This document shows, one piece after another, positions 41,890 through 53,209 of a stretch of DNA of 64,000 nt (positions are counted from its first letter, which is position 1; each line of letters begins with the position of its first letter). A program made the position numbers and the translations under genes. A model generated the notes under the pieces. It did not search any database. It was not told where the DNA came from and worked only from the letters and a program-made list of their open reading frames with translations. The stretch comes from Mauremys mutica (taxonomy: Eukaryota > Chordata > Testudines > Geoemydidae), in the NCBI RefSeq assembly GCF_020497125.1, contig NC_059084.1, positions 30,968,203 to 31,032,202 of the forward strand, written 5' to 3'.

Positions 41890-44830
41890 CCAGCACACAC
41901 ACTATTTGAACCTGCAGGGCTGGCAGCCTAACCCCCTTGATCTACACCTGTTGGGTGTAGTTCTACCTGGCAGGGGGAAGGGAGATCAACACACAAAGGG
42001 AGAGAAGCGACCCATGAGGATATTCTGAGATGATGGCTATCCCAGCACACACGTGATATGAACTCGTGAGGCCAGCTGCCTGACCCCTGTGCTGTGACAC
42101 CTTGACCTACGCCTGCAAGGTCTAATTCTACCTTGCAGAAGGGGGAGGAAGGGAGGTCTATAAACACACATAAACACACACACTGAGGAAGGGAGAGGAG
42201 CCACCCGTGAGGAGATTCTGAGACTATGGCTACCCCAGCACACAAAACCATTTGAACCTATGAGACTGGCAGCCTGAAGCCACTGCTGTAACCCCTTAAC
42301 CTACACCGGCAGGGATAGTTCTACCTAGCGGAGGTGGAGGAGGGAGGAGTACTAGTATATGCACAGACACAGACGAAGGGAGAGGAAAGCCACCCGTGAG
42401 GAGATTCAGAGATGATGGCTATCCCAGCACAGACTATTAGAATCCGAGAATATGGCAGCTTGACCCTGTGCTGCGACCCATTGACCTATGACTGCAGAGC
42501 CTAGTTCTACCTGGCAGAGAGGAGAGGGAGGATGAGAGAGAGGTCAACAAACACACAGAGACAAACAAACACACTGTGAGGAAGGTTGAGGAGCCACCTG
42601 TGAGGAGATTCTGAGATAATGGCTACCCCAGCACACAGATGATTTGAACTTGCAAGGTCAGCAACCTGAGTGCACTGCTGTGACACCCATTGACGTATGC
42701 CTGCAGGACCTAGTTCTACCTGGCAGAGCGGGGAGTGAGGGAGGTCAACAAATACACACACACACACACACAGAGGAAGGGAGAGGAGCCACCCATGAGT
42801 AGATTCTGAGATGATGGCTACCCCAGCACACACACAATTTTAACCTATGAGGCTGCGACTACTTGACTTATGCCTGCGGAGCCAAGTTCTACCTGTCTGA
42901 GGGGGGCAGGAGGCAGGGAGGGAGGTCAACACACACAAACACACACTTTGGAAGGGAGTGGAGCCACTCGTGAGGAGATTCTGAAACGATGGCTACCCTG
43001 GCACACGTGATTTGAAGCAGTGAGGCTGGGAGCCTGACCCCACTTTTGTGACATCTTGACCTATGACTGCAGGGCGCAGTTCTACCTGGCGGAGTGGGAA
43101 GGACGGGAGGGAGGTACACACACAGACGCATGCATGCATGCACGCATGCGCGCCACCGGCAAGGAGATTCTGAGATGATAACTAATTGGGCACACACACG
43201 ATTTGAACCCATGAGGCCGGCAGTCTGACCTCACTGCTGTGACCCCTTGACCTACACCTACATTGCCTAATTTTACAGGGCAGAGAAGGGAGGGAGGGAG
43301 GAAGGTCAGTGAACACACACACACATACACAAACACACACAGACACACCCATGGAAGAAGGGAGATGAGACACCCGTGAGGAGATTCTGAGATGATGGCT
43401 ACCCCAGCACACAGATGATTTGAACCCACAAGGTCAGCATCCTGATCACACTGCTTCGACCCATTTAATTGCGCCTGCAGGGCCTAGTTCTACCTGGCAG
43501 AGGGGGGAGGGAGAGACACACAGACACAGCCATTGAAGAAGGGAGACAAGATGCCTGCGAGGAGATTCTAAAACGATGGCTACCCATGCACACACACAAT
43601 TTGAAGGCACAAGGCTGGTAGCCTGATCCCACTGCTGGCACCCCTTGACCTATGCCTGAAGGTCCTAGTTCTACCTGGCAGAGAGGGGAGCTAGAGCAGG
43701 AGGCAGTGGCATAGTCAGGTGGAGGGAAGAGGGGGAGCAAAAAAAAAAAATGCTTTTACTGACGGGGCAGTGCTAAGGGTCTTTGGCGGCACCTCAGCGG
43801 TGGGACCTTCACTCACTCCGCAGGTCTTTGGCGGCATTTCAGCAGTGAAGCTTCAGTGCTGCCAAAGACACCTGAAGCGAGTGAAGGTCCCACCAAAGTG
43901 CTGCCGAAGATCCAGAGTGCCTCCCTGTCAGTAAAAGTGCCGCAGCGGGTGGCGCCTTTTTTTTCCTGCTCCCAGGTGAGTAAAATTAAAAAGGCGCCAC
44001 TTGTGCTTGGAGGGGCCGCTCCCCCACTCCTCCCCTACTGGCAGGAGTTCAACAAACACACATACTCACACACTGAGGGGAGAGGAGCTACCTGTGAGGA
44101 GATTCTGAGATGATGGCTAACCAAGTACATATGATTTGAACCTGCGAAGTCGGCAGCATGATCCGACAGATGTGTTTCCTTGACCTACACCTGCAGGGCC
44201 TAGTTCTACCTGACATAGAAGGGAGGGAGGGAGGTCAACGAACACACACACACACACACACATTGAGGAAGGGAGGGGAGCCACCCGTAAGGAAATTCTG
44301 AGATGGTGGCTACCATGGGATACACAGAATTTGTAAACGTGAGGCCAGAAGACTGACCCGACTGCTGCCATCCCTCGATGTACACCTGCAGGGCTTAGGT
44401 CTACCTGGCAGAGAGGGAAGAAAGAGGGTCAAGAAGCACACACGCACACATACACTCAGGAAGGGAGCGGAGCCACCTGTGAGTAGATTCTGAGACAATG
44501 GCTACTCTGGCACACACAATTTGAACCCATCCTGCATCCTGACCCCATTGCTGCTAACCCTTGACCTATGCCTGCAGGGCCTAGTTCCATCTGACAGAGG
44601 GGGAGGGAGGGAGGCAGGGAAAGAGGAGGTCAACAAACACAAACACACACAAAATGAGGAAAGGAGATGATCCCCCGGAAGAGAGGCTGAGACAATGGCT
44701 ACCCTGGCACACACACGATTTGAACCTGTGATGCTGGCAGTCTGACACACTGCTTTGACGCCTTGACCTATGTCTGCAGGGTCTAGTCTACCTGGCAGGA
44801 GGAGGAGGTGAACAAACACTTTAAAAATAA
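41890..44830 (-). repeat. Satellite of about 190 bp with tRNA-like Pol III B-box motif
   Basis: Fourteen or so monomers share CTAGTTCTACCTGGCAG, (AC)n, GAGGAGATTCTGAGATGATGG and GATTTGAACCCATGAGGC blocks about 165-215 bp apart. On the minus strand each has GGTTCAAATC-like sequence, close to the Pol III B-box, and CAGTGGGGTCAGGCTGCCAGCC about 27 bp upstream, reminiscent of a shortened tRNA D-arm/anticodon region. A lone monomer is at 60212-60335. No monomer looks like a functional tRNA gene. It may be a tandemly amplified tRNA-derived SINE. Confidence 0.8.
43704..44041. mobile_element. Palindromic MITE inserted in the satellite
   Basis: It starts CAGTGGCATAGTCAGG and contains long inverted arms (GGTCTTTGGCGGCA, TGGGACCTTCACTC against GAGTGAAGGTCCCA, TGCCGAAGAT). 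It ends near CTCCCCTACTG. The satellite resumes on both sides. A related terminus is at about 57122-57139. Confidence 0.7.
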
Positions 44831-45120
44831 CACAAGAACTAGTTAGGGTACAAACAAAAAAAGGGTTTTATTTATAAAACACTTGGTGGTTATCACCCAA
44901 ATATGCATGAAGCCCAGACCCAGAACTTAACACATGTGGGTTACAAAAGGTATTAAGCAAATAGTTTACTTCACCAATCTTTTGCATAAACTATAGGGAG
45001 CCGAAACCGGAACCAGGGAAACACACAGGAGCACACAAGACCAGTGAAACAGGAAACACAGTGAGGACCACCGTGAAGACGACAGGGACAAAGTACATGT
45101 CAGGAACAGGTATTGTATAA
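44831..45120. other. No recognisable gene
   Basis: Unrecognised sequence after the satellite; no coding signal. Confidence 0.4.
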
Positions 45121-45134
45121 ATAATTAAAAGGCA

Positions 45135-45190
45135 TTGGAGCAGGGGCATTGGAACATATATCTCAGGTGAGTTCCCTAACCACTAGGGTG
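45135..45190 (-). mobile_element. tRNA-derived SINE fragment (MIR-like head)
   Basis: On the minus strand CTAGTGGTTAGGGAACTCACC looks like a Pol III A-box region, followed by a weak B-box. Same type as the plus-strand copy at 45290. Confidence 0.5.
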
Positions 45191-45289
45191 CAGTCACGCT
45201 CCCTCTCCCTGGACCAGTGTATATTTAATTAGTTATAAAAAAATGGAAGAGCTTCAGCAGAAGAGATTGAGAAAGACCTGCCCCAGAAT

Positions 45290-45350
45290 ACTCCACTGCC
45301 CAGTGGTTATGGCACTCTTCTGAGAGGTGGGAAACAAGTTCACATCCTTT
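45290..45350 (+). mobile_element. tRNA-derived SINE fragment (MIR-like head)
   Basis: CCAGTGGTTATGGCACTCTTC gives an A-box region and AAGTTCACATCC a B-box-like motif at the proper distance. A body rich in TAGGCACCTAAC-type words continues to about 45890. Confidence 0.55.
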
Positions 45351-47082
45351 TTCCACTTAGGAAGAGAGGGGAATTGATCCTGGAAGACTGCCCTAACAAC
45401 CGGGCTAAAAGTTGAAAGGGACAGAATGGGGGACAAGGGCACCTGCTCTTCCTGCATTTTTTGTGAGAATTGGCTTAGGGACCTAACTCTGAGAGTTCAC
45501 AGCTGAGAAAAGACAGGCACTTCCACCTGGCTCAAACTTATGCATCTAACTCCCTCTGAAGGGTGGGGGTTAGGACCCACCCCTCACTTTGGCATATCCT
45601 ATTAGCTATCTTAGGTGGGTTCCTCCCTTAGTATTCTGGCTTTTGTGGATCCCATTCGTATGCAACTGACTCCTCACACCCTACATGTATTGTATGAGGA
45701 ACCTGGGGCGCCTAACCCTGAACAGTGGATGATTCCACTGCATGGCAAGATGGCTAAAAGTTAGACATTACAATGCTGAACCCAGATCCTCAGAAGGTAC
45801 TTAGGCACCTAACCCCCATTGATCTGGATCTTAGACTTCTCCCTCCACTTGGAAGTCTGAACCATGAACCCTCTCCAGGAGTTAGATGCCTAAGACAGGC
45901 AGGGCCAGATTTAGACCATGGATGCCCCTAAGCAGGGGAGCCCCTCAGCTCCCCTGCCTACAGCTGACCTTTGTGTTTTCCAGAAAAAATGACACGAAAA
46001 GAAATATAAATGATAATTTAAATATTTATACAATTAAATAACAAAAAATACATTTAATTAAAACAATCCCATAGGTAGCAGGTAGGGTCCCCTGCCATCT
46101 GCAGCTTGGAGTTGCAGGGTATCCCCACCGCCGGGCCGGGAGCTGCAGGGTGCCCACAAAAAGACTTGCATCTGTATCCTCTTTAGCCATGTACATCCAA
46201 CGTTTAGGTGCCACTGACATTCTCAAAACCCCTTCTCAGCTGCCACCTAAACCTGTCGGCTCCTAAAGTTGCAGTGCAGTCTAGGTATCTGCTGGTAGGC
46301 ATGCACAATGCCAGATAAGTAGTGATGTTGCCTCACAGCTAAGAAGTTGCTTGGAGTGCCAGCCAAAGCCCCAGTGGGATTCTGAAACTAGGCATTCCTT
46401 TGCCTATCTCACCTGCAGGGCTGATATGATTTGGGTTCTGCACATAAAACAGCCAAGGGACAGCATATCAGGAAAAAAATTAATGGATGCTTAGCACCAG
46501 CTCCTCCCCCTCCTTCCTTCCCTCCCAGCGCTTCCTGCCCACCACGATCAGCTGTTCCGCAGCATGCAGGTGGCACTGGGGAAAGAGGAGGAGCGGGGAT
46601 GGGGCATAATCAGAGGAGGAGGTGGAACTGGGAGGAAAGAAGTGAGGCAGAGCCCAGGTAGAGTGGGGTCAGGGTTTAGGATGGAATGGGGGCAGGAAGA
46701 GGCAGGACAGGGCCTGTGGCAGAGCAGGGGGTTGAGCAACCCCAAAGCAAGGAGGAAACTGGTGCCTCTGGTCTGTACCTGGCCAAGGTTGTCACGCAGT
46801 GTTAGGGAGAAGATTTAGTTTGGGATAAGGTGAGACAAGTTTGGAGTGAGCTGTTGTATCTCCTTCCTAGGTGAATGCTGTAGAGAAGCCTATGAACTTC
46901 TCCCTCACATGGAGCACCTTTCCTCCTTAGCCCTCAGCAGCGCTGCACAGGCCATTTATACCAACTTGCAGCTTCTGCAGGATCTCCTGAAAGGGAGCAT
47001 AAATAGAAGTTAATTTTGGTAGCAAACCTCTAACAAGCTCTCCTATGCATGTGCAAATTTTTGTGTCTTGTAACATAGCCAA
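45351..47082. other. Unrecognised sequence, partly SINE body
   Basis: Scattered GGCACCTAACC-like words up to about 45890 probably belong to old SINE bodies. The remainder shows no gene or clear repeat. Confidence 0.35.
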
Positions 47083-47352
47083 ATGGATTTTCATGGAGAA
47101 AGCAGAAGGAACCATGTTGAGTTTAAGACTCTCACTGATTTTGAAGTTTCTAACCCAACTCTGGAGCTCTTTACAAAATGGTTAACATTAGCAAAACTAC
47201 CTACTTCCCTAACCTCATTCTCCAAAGTAACTGAAACATTCATGCTGATACTCTCCAAAAGAGCCCTGCCTGACCCAAAGACCAAACAGAAAGCTTCAGC
47301 TCAAGTCTTGGAAGTCTGGCAAAAGCATAAGCAGTTGAAAGATAGTGGTTAG
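47083..47352 (+). CDS. Unrecognised 89-codon open frame
   Basis: The frame starts MDFHGESRRNHVEFKTLTDF and ends VWQKHKQLKDSG. Composition is protein-like and not repetitive, unlike neighbouring frames in satellites, but I recognise no family. There is no clear promoter, splice site or poly(A) signal. It may be a pseudogene fragment or chance. Confidence 0.2.
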   Translation: MDFHGESRRNHVEFKTLTDFEVSNPTLELFTKWLTLAKLPTSLTSFSKVTETFMLILSKRALPDPKTKQKASAQVLEVWQKHKQLKDSG

Positions 47353-47429
47353 AAAAGGAAATGTTTGATAGCTTTTGTGAGGAGTCACCACCACCACCAG
47401 TTCCCCCAGGCTAACATATAGATACCTCT

Positions 47430-47574
47430 CTCATTGAGTCCAGCCCCCTGCCTTCACTAGCAAGAGCAAGTACTAATTTTGCCCCAGATCCCTAAGTGGC
47501 CCCCTCAAGGACTGAGCTCATAACCCTAGGTTTTGCAGGCAAATGCTCAAACTACTGAGCTATCCCTCCGCCCA
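47430..47574 (-). mobile_element. tRNA-derived SINE, second copy
   Basis: Minus-strand A-box TAGCTCAGTAG (47562-47552) and B-box-like GAGCTCAGTCC (47519-47509), with the same body as 12809-13003. The CR1-like tail is shortened at the left. Confidence 0.75.
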
Positions 47575-47725
47575 CCTCACAGACTTCTAGCCCTCCCACA
47601 AAGCAGGGGGTCACCCTGTGCAGATATAAGGGTGGCATTTACATTCTGGGTGGTGAAAAGACAACACAATATTGTTGAACTGCCACGTGAGTCCCCGGAA
47701 AGACGTGAGACCTCGGGGCAGGAAA

Positions 47726-48028
47726 CAGGGGCGGCTCTAGGATTTGCGCTGCCCCAAGCACGGCGGCACGCCGCGGGGGGCGCTCTGGCGGTCGCTGGTC
47801 CCGCGGCTCCGGTGGATCTCCTGCAGACGTGCCTGCGGAGGGTCCCCTGGTCCCGCGGCTCCGGTGGACCTCCCGCAGGCGTGCCTGCGGATGCTCCACC
47901 GAAGCCGCGGGACCAGGGGACCCTCCGCAGGCACATCTGCAAGAGGTCCACTGGAGCTGCCTGCCGCCCTCCCGTGGGACGCCGCCCCAAGCGCGAGCTT
48001 GGCACGCTGGGGTCTGGAGCTGGCCCTG
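47726..48028. mobile_element. Palindromic hAT-type MITE, 303 bp, perfect 8-bp target duplication
   Basis: The ends are CAGGGGCGGCTCTAGG and, reverse-complemented, CAGGGCCAGCTCCAGA. GCAGGAAA flanks both sides exactly (47718-47725 and 48029-48036). The core is a GC-rich palindrome around GTCCCGCGGCTCCGGTGGA. Related copies are at 57490-57803 and 59234-59498. Confidence 0.9.
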
Positions 48029-48274
48029 GCAGGAAAGCTGGGAACGGCACCAAGTAGCTCCAGTAAGGTGGTCATGAGCATTTATTTGGTGAAAAGTGGT
48101 AAAAGTCACATGACATCAGTCAAAAGAAAAACAACAGGGTAAGTAAAGAAGAAACCGCCAGGCAGAGGGGCTCCCGAGGGAAGGAGTCCCAGCCAGGCCG
48201 CCGCCCGGCGCGGGATACTCCCCACGACAGCGGATCAGGCCACGGGGAGCGGTTGTTTCCGTTTGTGCGGGTGC

Positions 48275-49200
48275 CGGTGTGACGACACATTGCGAAACCC
48301 TCCTATTTTGCAACTAGTTGCAGTTTCTGCCGCACAACGTGACCATCTGGGCTACTGCTCAGGATTTGCTGCCGTCTGGTCCATGGGGTTGCGAATCAGG
48401 AGGGACAGGGTTTGTGGTCGAAAACACTCACATTCTGCTTCCTCCTGGCTAATGTGCCAAATTGACCTATTGCAGGGGTCTGGGGGGTTCTGAGTTTTAA
48501 TTTAATTTTAAATGAAGCTTCTTAAGCATTTTAAAAACCTTATTTACTTTATATACAACAATAGTTTAGTTATATATTATAGCCATAAAAAGAGACCTTT
48601 TAAAAATATTAAAATGTATTACTGGCATGCAAAACCTTAAATCAGAGAGACTAAATGAAGACTTGGCACAGCTCTTCTGAAAGGTTGCCGAACCCTGATC
48701 TTTTGGATGCTTGAGGCATGCTCTTTCACTTTTTTGTGTGTGAATACGTGAAAAGGGAGGTAAGGTTTGGGGGTACAGAGCACTCCCCTGACCCCAAGGT
48801 GATAACCAGAGTGGTCCCATTCATTTTTTCCACTGGCTTCCTCCTTGAGGTAAGGTTTGGGGGTACAGAGCACTCCCCTGACCCCAAGGTGATAACCAGA
48901 GTGGTCCCATTCATTTTTTCCACTGGCTTCCTCCTTGCTTATTTCCAATGACTTGGCTGCCTATGCACCTGTCACTGGTCTGGGGATGGTTGCGCACCTG
49001 TCACTGGTCCAGGGTTGGTTGTGCCCCTGTCACTGGTCCAGGGATGGTTGTGCACCTGTCACTGGTCCAGGGATTGTTGCAGATCTGGAGGGATGGGGTT
49101 TGCGGTCGAAAACGCTCACGATTTGCTTCCTCCTGGCTAATGTGCCAAATTGACCTATTGGATGATTGAGGCGCGCTCTTTCACTGTTTTGTGTGTGAAT
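48275..49200. repeat. Complex repeat with 29-bp tandem motifs, copy B
   Basis: Partner of 17400-18310. A 90-bp segment is tandemly duplicated (48757-48846 and 48847-48936), and four 29-bp units start at 48968, 48997, 49026 and 49055. At 49090-49200 a further partial unit lacks the hAT MITE and gives the empty site. Confidence 0.85.
48473..48697. mobile_element. hAT MITE, 225 bp, second copy
   Basis: Same element, same length and same insertion site as 17597-17821, so both descend from one insertion followed by duplication of the host repeat. Confidence 0.82.
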
Positions 49201-49458
49201 ACGTGTTTGGGTACAGAGGGTTTCATTGCTTCTTCTCTCTTGGCCCCAGCTACTGTTCTCCCTTCTTGTTGCATTGATAGTAGGTGGGTGTGTCTCGCCT
49301 TTTTTTTTATTCATATAAGCTAGGGCCAGTCTTGTCCTCTTCTCCTGTCCTGATGTTAGATGCAGGCAGTGCAAAATGCACTACAGTCATATAGTATCTC
49401 AAATGCACAGCTGCATTTCAGTGATCTGAGGTTTGAAGAACAATGTGGAACTAGCCAT

Positions 49459-49665
49459 TCTTCTTTGAGTGATTGCTCCTGTGTATTCCACAGTAGGTGT
49501 GTGTGCTCGCCACGTGCACTGGTGCCGGAAGTTTTTCCCTTAGCAGTACCCATAGTGGGGGAGCACCGCTGCGACCCCTGGAGTGGTGCCTCTATAGCGC
49601 GCTATAAGGGGAGCTGCGCACTCCCCCCACCCTCACTTCCTTCTTGCTGCCAGTGAAGGTAGTCG
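49459..49665 (+). repeat. DIRS A left terminal repeat
   Basis: It begins TCTTCTTTGAGTGATTGCTC and contains CCACAGTAGGTGTG, GTGCACTGGTGCCGG and a TATA-like TATAAGG at 49603-49609 that could drive transcription. It is inverted relative to 56280-56496. Confidence 0.8.
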
Positions 49666-49768
49666 GAACTTTGTGCTCCAGCCTTGCTGTAGGCCTTCTA
49701 GTAGCCTTAGTAGTACTCATCTTCTCCTTAGTTGGATAACTTCTTTAGTTTGTTGTCTGGTGCGGGGC

Positions 49769-50395
49769 ATGCCCCATGCCCCAGGCTTCAAGTCATGCGA
49801 CTCCTGTCGCAGTTCTATGCCAAGAAGCGACCTGCACACTCAGTGTCTTCGCTCCTTGCGTGAGACTCATGTAACTGATCGCTGTAAGATCTGTCGGTCG
49901 TTCAAGCCTCGAATGAAATGTGAGAGAGATATCCAGCTCCAGGCCCTGCTGATGGAATCTGCATTGGCCCCGGCACCGGCACGCCGATTGGACTCGGCAC
50001 CGGGTGCCTCATCCTCGGTGCAGAGCGAGGCACCCTCCACCAGTCGGCACTGCTCACCTGCTAAGAAGCAAGGGAAGACTCAGCGGCACCGACAAAAGGA
50101 CAGGGGTGAGGCCGGACCCAAATTGGGCAGCCCACGATCCCCCCTGGGACCCAGACCTCCGACTCACACCGAGCGGAGTAGTCTGTTCCCATCTGCGCGT
50201 GCCTCTACCGTGGTGAGAATGCTGTTGACACTGGAGGCTGCACAGGTCGCGCATGACATCCTTTCCCTCCCAGTGCCGGGTGCGCCGCCAGAGATGGATC
50301 CCTGGTCCCGAGGGAAGCCACTGTTGGGAGCACACCAGCCCTCCCTGACAAGAGACAGCCCACGCTCCAAGGACCGTATGCCCTTGTAAGAGGAA
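49769..50395 (+). pseudogene. DIRS A ORF1 (gag-like), N-terminal part
   Basis: ATG at 49769 is preferred over an upstream Met because the paralog at 53010 also starts with MPxxPxFKxC. Near the N-terminus is a spaced Cys/His motif C-x2-C-x9-H-x2-C-x7-H-x4-C-x2-C (49796-49894), then CKICRSFKPRMKCERD, then a Ser/Pro/Ala-rich region. The frame stops where the inverted segment begins. The rest of ORF1 and the RT start of this element are missing. Confidence 0.78.
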
Positions 50396-50720
50396 TTGCT
50401 CGTGAGAGGGGTCCCTGAAGAGGGACGAGGAGGGGGGGTGGGAAGGTGGGGGCGAAACAAACTGAAGGTGGTATCCCAATTCCACCGTGTGCAGGACCCA
50501 ACAATCCGATGTTAGCTGGGACCACGCAGGGAGGAAATGAGAGAGGCGGTTGTAGAAGGGTGGGGAAGGAGCCATGGAAACAACTGGTGCGCCGTCCTCG
50601 GGCGTCCCTTCAAAAGTTCTGTTTGGGCCCCACCGGTGGTTTAGGGGGGCCCTGATTTTGACCCCCTTGGGGCCCAGACTGCCTTCTGCGATTCCCCCGG
50701 CCATGTCTTCTGCCAAAGTC
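50396..50720 (-). pseudogene. DIRS B RT, N-terminal edge
   Basis: The frame encodes RLSHFLPAWSQLTSDCWVLH and TVELGYHLQF, the conserved opening of DIRS-type RT, then ends at DPSHEQFLL where the sequence switches to element A ORF1 in the opposite orientation. Confidence 0.75.
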
Positions 50721-50723
50721 CTG

Positions 50724-51350
50724 TCATGGCCTAGGTGGGGAGTAAGTGCGGTGAGGCAGAGGGCGGAAGGACCTGTGCTGGGTCACTGGGGTGTGCATCC
50801 CCAGCGAGTGCATGATTATTCTGCTATCCTTTAGGCTTTGCAGTCTAGGGTCAGTCTTTTCCGAAAATAGCCCCTGGCCTTCAAAGGGCAAGTCTTGTAT
50901 AGTTTGCTGTAATTCAGGTGGAAGGCCTGACACCTGAAGCCAGGAAATTCGTCTCATCGCCACTCCTGAAGCCAGAGTCCTGGCTGCAGAGTTGGCTACG
51001 TCCAATGAAGCTTGGAGGGAGGTTCTCACTACCTTCTTTCCCTCTTCCAATAGGGCTGTAAACTCATGGCGGGAGTCTTGGGGAACCAGTTCAGTGAATT
51101 TCCCCATAGATGCCCAGGTATTGTAATTGTAGCAACTGAGTAGAGCTTGCAGGTTTGCCACCCTAAGTTGGAGGCCCCCAGCAGAATATATTTTGCGGCC
51201 CAACAAGTCCATGCACCTAGCCTCTTTGGACTTGGGAGCAGGAACTTGCTGGCCATGGCGTTCCCTCTCGTTGACCGATTGCACTACTAGGGAGCAAGGA
51301 GGAGGGTGCACATACAGATATTCGTACCCTTTAGAGGGCACCATGTACTT
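50724..51350 (-). pseudogene. DIRS B ORF1, C-terminal conserved region
   Basis: The frame 51344-50724 has CMDLLGRKIYSAGGLQLRVA, YNYNTWASMGKF, RHEFTALLEEGKKVVRTSLQ and SGLPPELQQTIQDLPFEG, a conserved helical C-terminal part of vertebrate DIRS ORF1 proteins. It is in another frame than the N-terminal part (53010-51562); the shift lies between 51350 and 51560. Confidence 0.8.
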
Positions 51351-51561
51351 CCGCTCTATTCCCCTGGATGAGGGGGGGATAGAGGCTGGGGATTGCCAGA
51401 TGGTATCAGCGTTCGCCTGTATAGGCGAATAAAAGGCAGGGCAACTCTTGTAGGGGTGTCTGCCGATAAGATGTCCACCACTGGATCCTCTATTTCAGGG
51501 ACCTCCTCCACCTGTAGATTCATATTCTGAGCCACCCATCTCAGAATGTCTTGATGAGCCC

Positions 51562-53010
51562 TCAGATCAATTGCGGGAGGGATGTCCCCACCACCACCTC
51601 ATCTGGTGAGGAGGAAGAGGAGAGGCCAGGGACAAGAGGGTCCTGTAGGGGCTCCTGTTCTTGAGGGGCGGTGTAATGCTCAGGTGGGGCCTGGGTGTCT
51701 GCCGGTGGAACCGAAGCCTCATCTGTACCATGTGGGGGGGGGCAGCTTATGGTTGCCTCTGGCATCCGGTGTTCTGATGGGGCAGACCGCGGTGCATCTG
51801 GGGGAGCACCTTGGGCTTGGTGGTATGCCAAAGGTGTCCAGAAAGACCACTGATGGGGGCCTTGCTCATGGCCTTGGCTCTCCGGGAACACGTGGCTGGG
51901 CACGTCTGAGTCACAGTCCTGTGCATAGGAAGCGCTACCAGCATGAGATGACACCGAGGTGTGTCTCGACGGCCAAGGGGATGCTGAGAGACCTTGAGAA
52001 GGAGCCATGTCTTGGGTTGGTCTTTCTTGGGACGGCACCGGGGAGTGGTACCGGGAGCTGTTATGGTACTGCGAACGAGACCGGGACCTACGACCGTATC
52101 GGTGTCGGGAGGTCGACCAGGATCTCGATCCCCTTCTCCTAGAATGGCTGCGAGATGAGCGGTGCCGTGAATGATGCCGGGATCCTAATCGGTACCGGGT
52201 GTATCGGGCAGGCAAATGGGAGGCTGAGTATCGCGATGGAGAGTGGTGCTGGGACTGTGAGCGGTGTCGGGAGCTGGATCGGCGACAGGCCCAAGAACGC
52301 TGGCGGGACCGAGATCTTGATTGGCGCGTCTCAGCGGTTCCCATGGAGGGCGGCCTCAGCAGGGCAGGCTTGCCAATGGAATGAATGATCCACACCGGCG
52401 GTGCCGGGGGCTGAGGCAGCACGGTCTCCGTCATCGTGATCAATTCCCTCGCCATGGAGAAGGTCTACGGGGTCGATGGAATAGTGAGCTCGACCACAGC
52501 ATGAGCCGGGGAGCTTTCGGGCTCTGGACTCGACGGCCCTTGCGGGACCGGAATCGATGGTGCCGCGGCGGGTCTCGGTGCCGGGTGATCCATCTTAGGT
52601 AGGTGCTCCGTCTGCAGTGCGAATGGTGCTGAAGAAGCAGGAGCCTTATGTTGCTTCCTGGGCCGCGGGGACAGGGAGTGGTGCCGAGCCGACATCGGTG
52701 CCAGCGAGGGTCGGTGCCGGGGCACCTTCGCGGTACTGGAGTGGTCCAGAGCCAAAGGAGTGCTTCTTACGGAAGTGGATTGTTCAGCACTCGGTGCCGA
52801 GGGTGCTGGACTAAGAGCTGCCTCCATCAGGAGCTGCTTGAGACGAAAGTCCTGCTCCTTCTTCGTCCTCGGCTTGAAAGCCTTACAAATGCGGCACTTG
52901 TCGGGAAGGTGGGATTCCCCGAGGCACTTAAGGCAGGAGTCGTGGGAATCCCCCATTGGCATCGGCTTTTGGCACATTGAGCACGGTTTGAATACCGGTG
53001 ACCTGGGCAT
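51562..53010 (-). pseudogene. DIRS B ORF1, N-terminal and SR-rich region
   Basis: From the ATG at 53010 the frame carries C-x2-C-x9-H-x2-C-x7-H-x4-C-x2-C (52983-52885), then CRICKAFKPRTKKEQ, a Pro/Ser-rich stretch, and, after one in-frame stop at 52465-52467, a long Arg/Ser region (SRSRQRSWACRRSSSRHRS and similar, about 52350-52020) followed by an acidic/Pro part ending SSSPDEVVVGTSLPQLI. Probably a nucleocapsid-like RNA-binding protein. The single stop and the later frameshift make it a pseudogene. Confidence 0.8.
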
Positions 53011-53209
53011 GGGCCCCGATACCGGGGTGGAGGGAAGGGGCTAATCCCCAAACCCCCCGCAACTATATACACTAACTATATATACAAACGACTAAAACTA
53101 ACTACAACTGTAAAAACTCGAACTATATACACAACTATCAATAAAGAACTACAAGTAAGCCAGGGAAGTGGAGATCAGCTAAGCTACGTTCCACTGTTCC
53201 AATGATCGT

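Noticed and set aside
41890..44830. tRNA genes in the satellite
   Set aside because: B-box-like motifs are present but there is no complete cloverleaf; the A-to-B distance is too short and the sequences drift.
50054..50395. Continuation of the minus-strand open frame beyond the DIRS B RT start
   Set aside because: Below 50396 the sequence is the antisense of DIRS A ORF1; only 50720-50396 is real RT.
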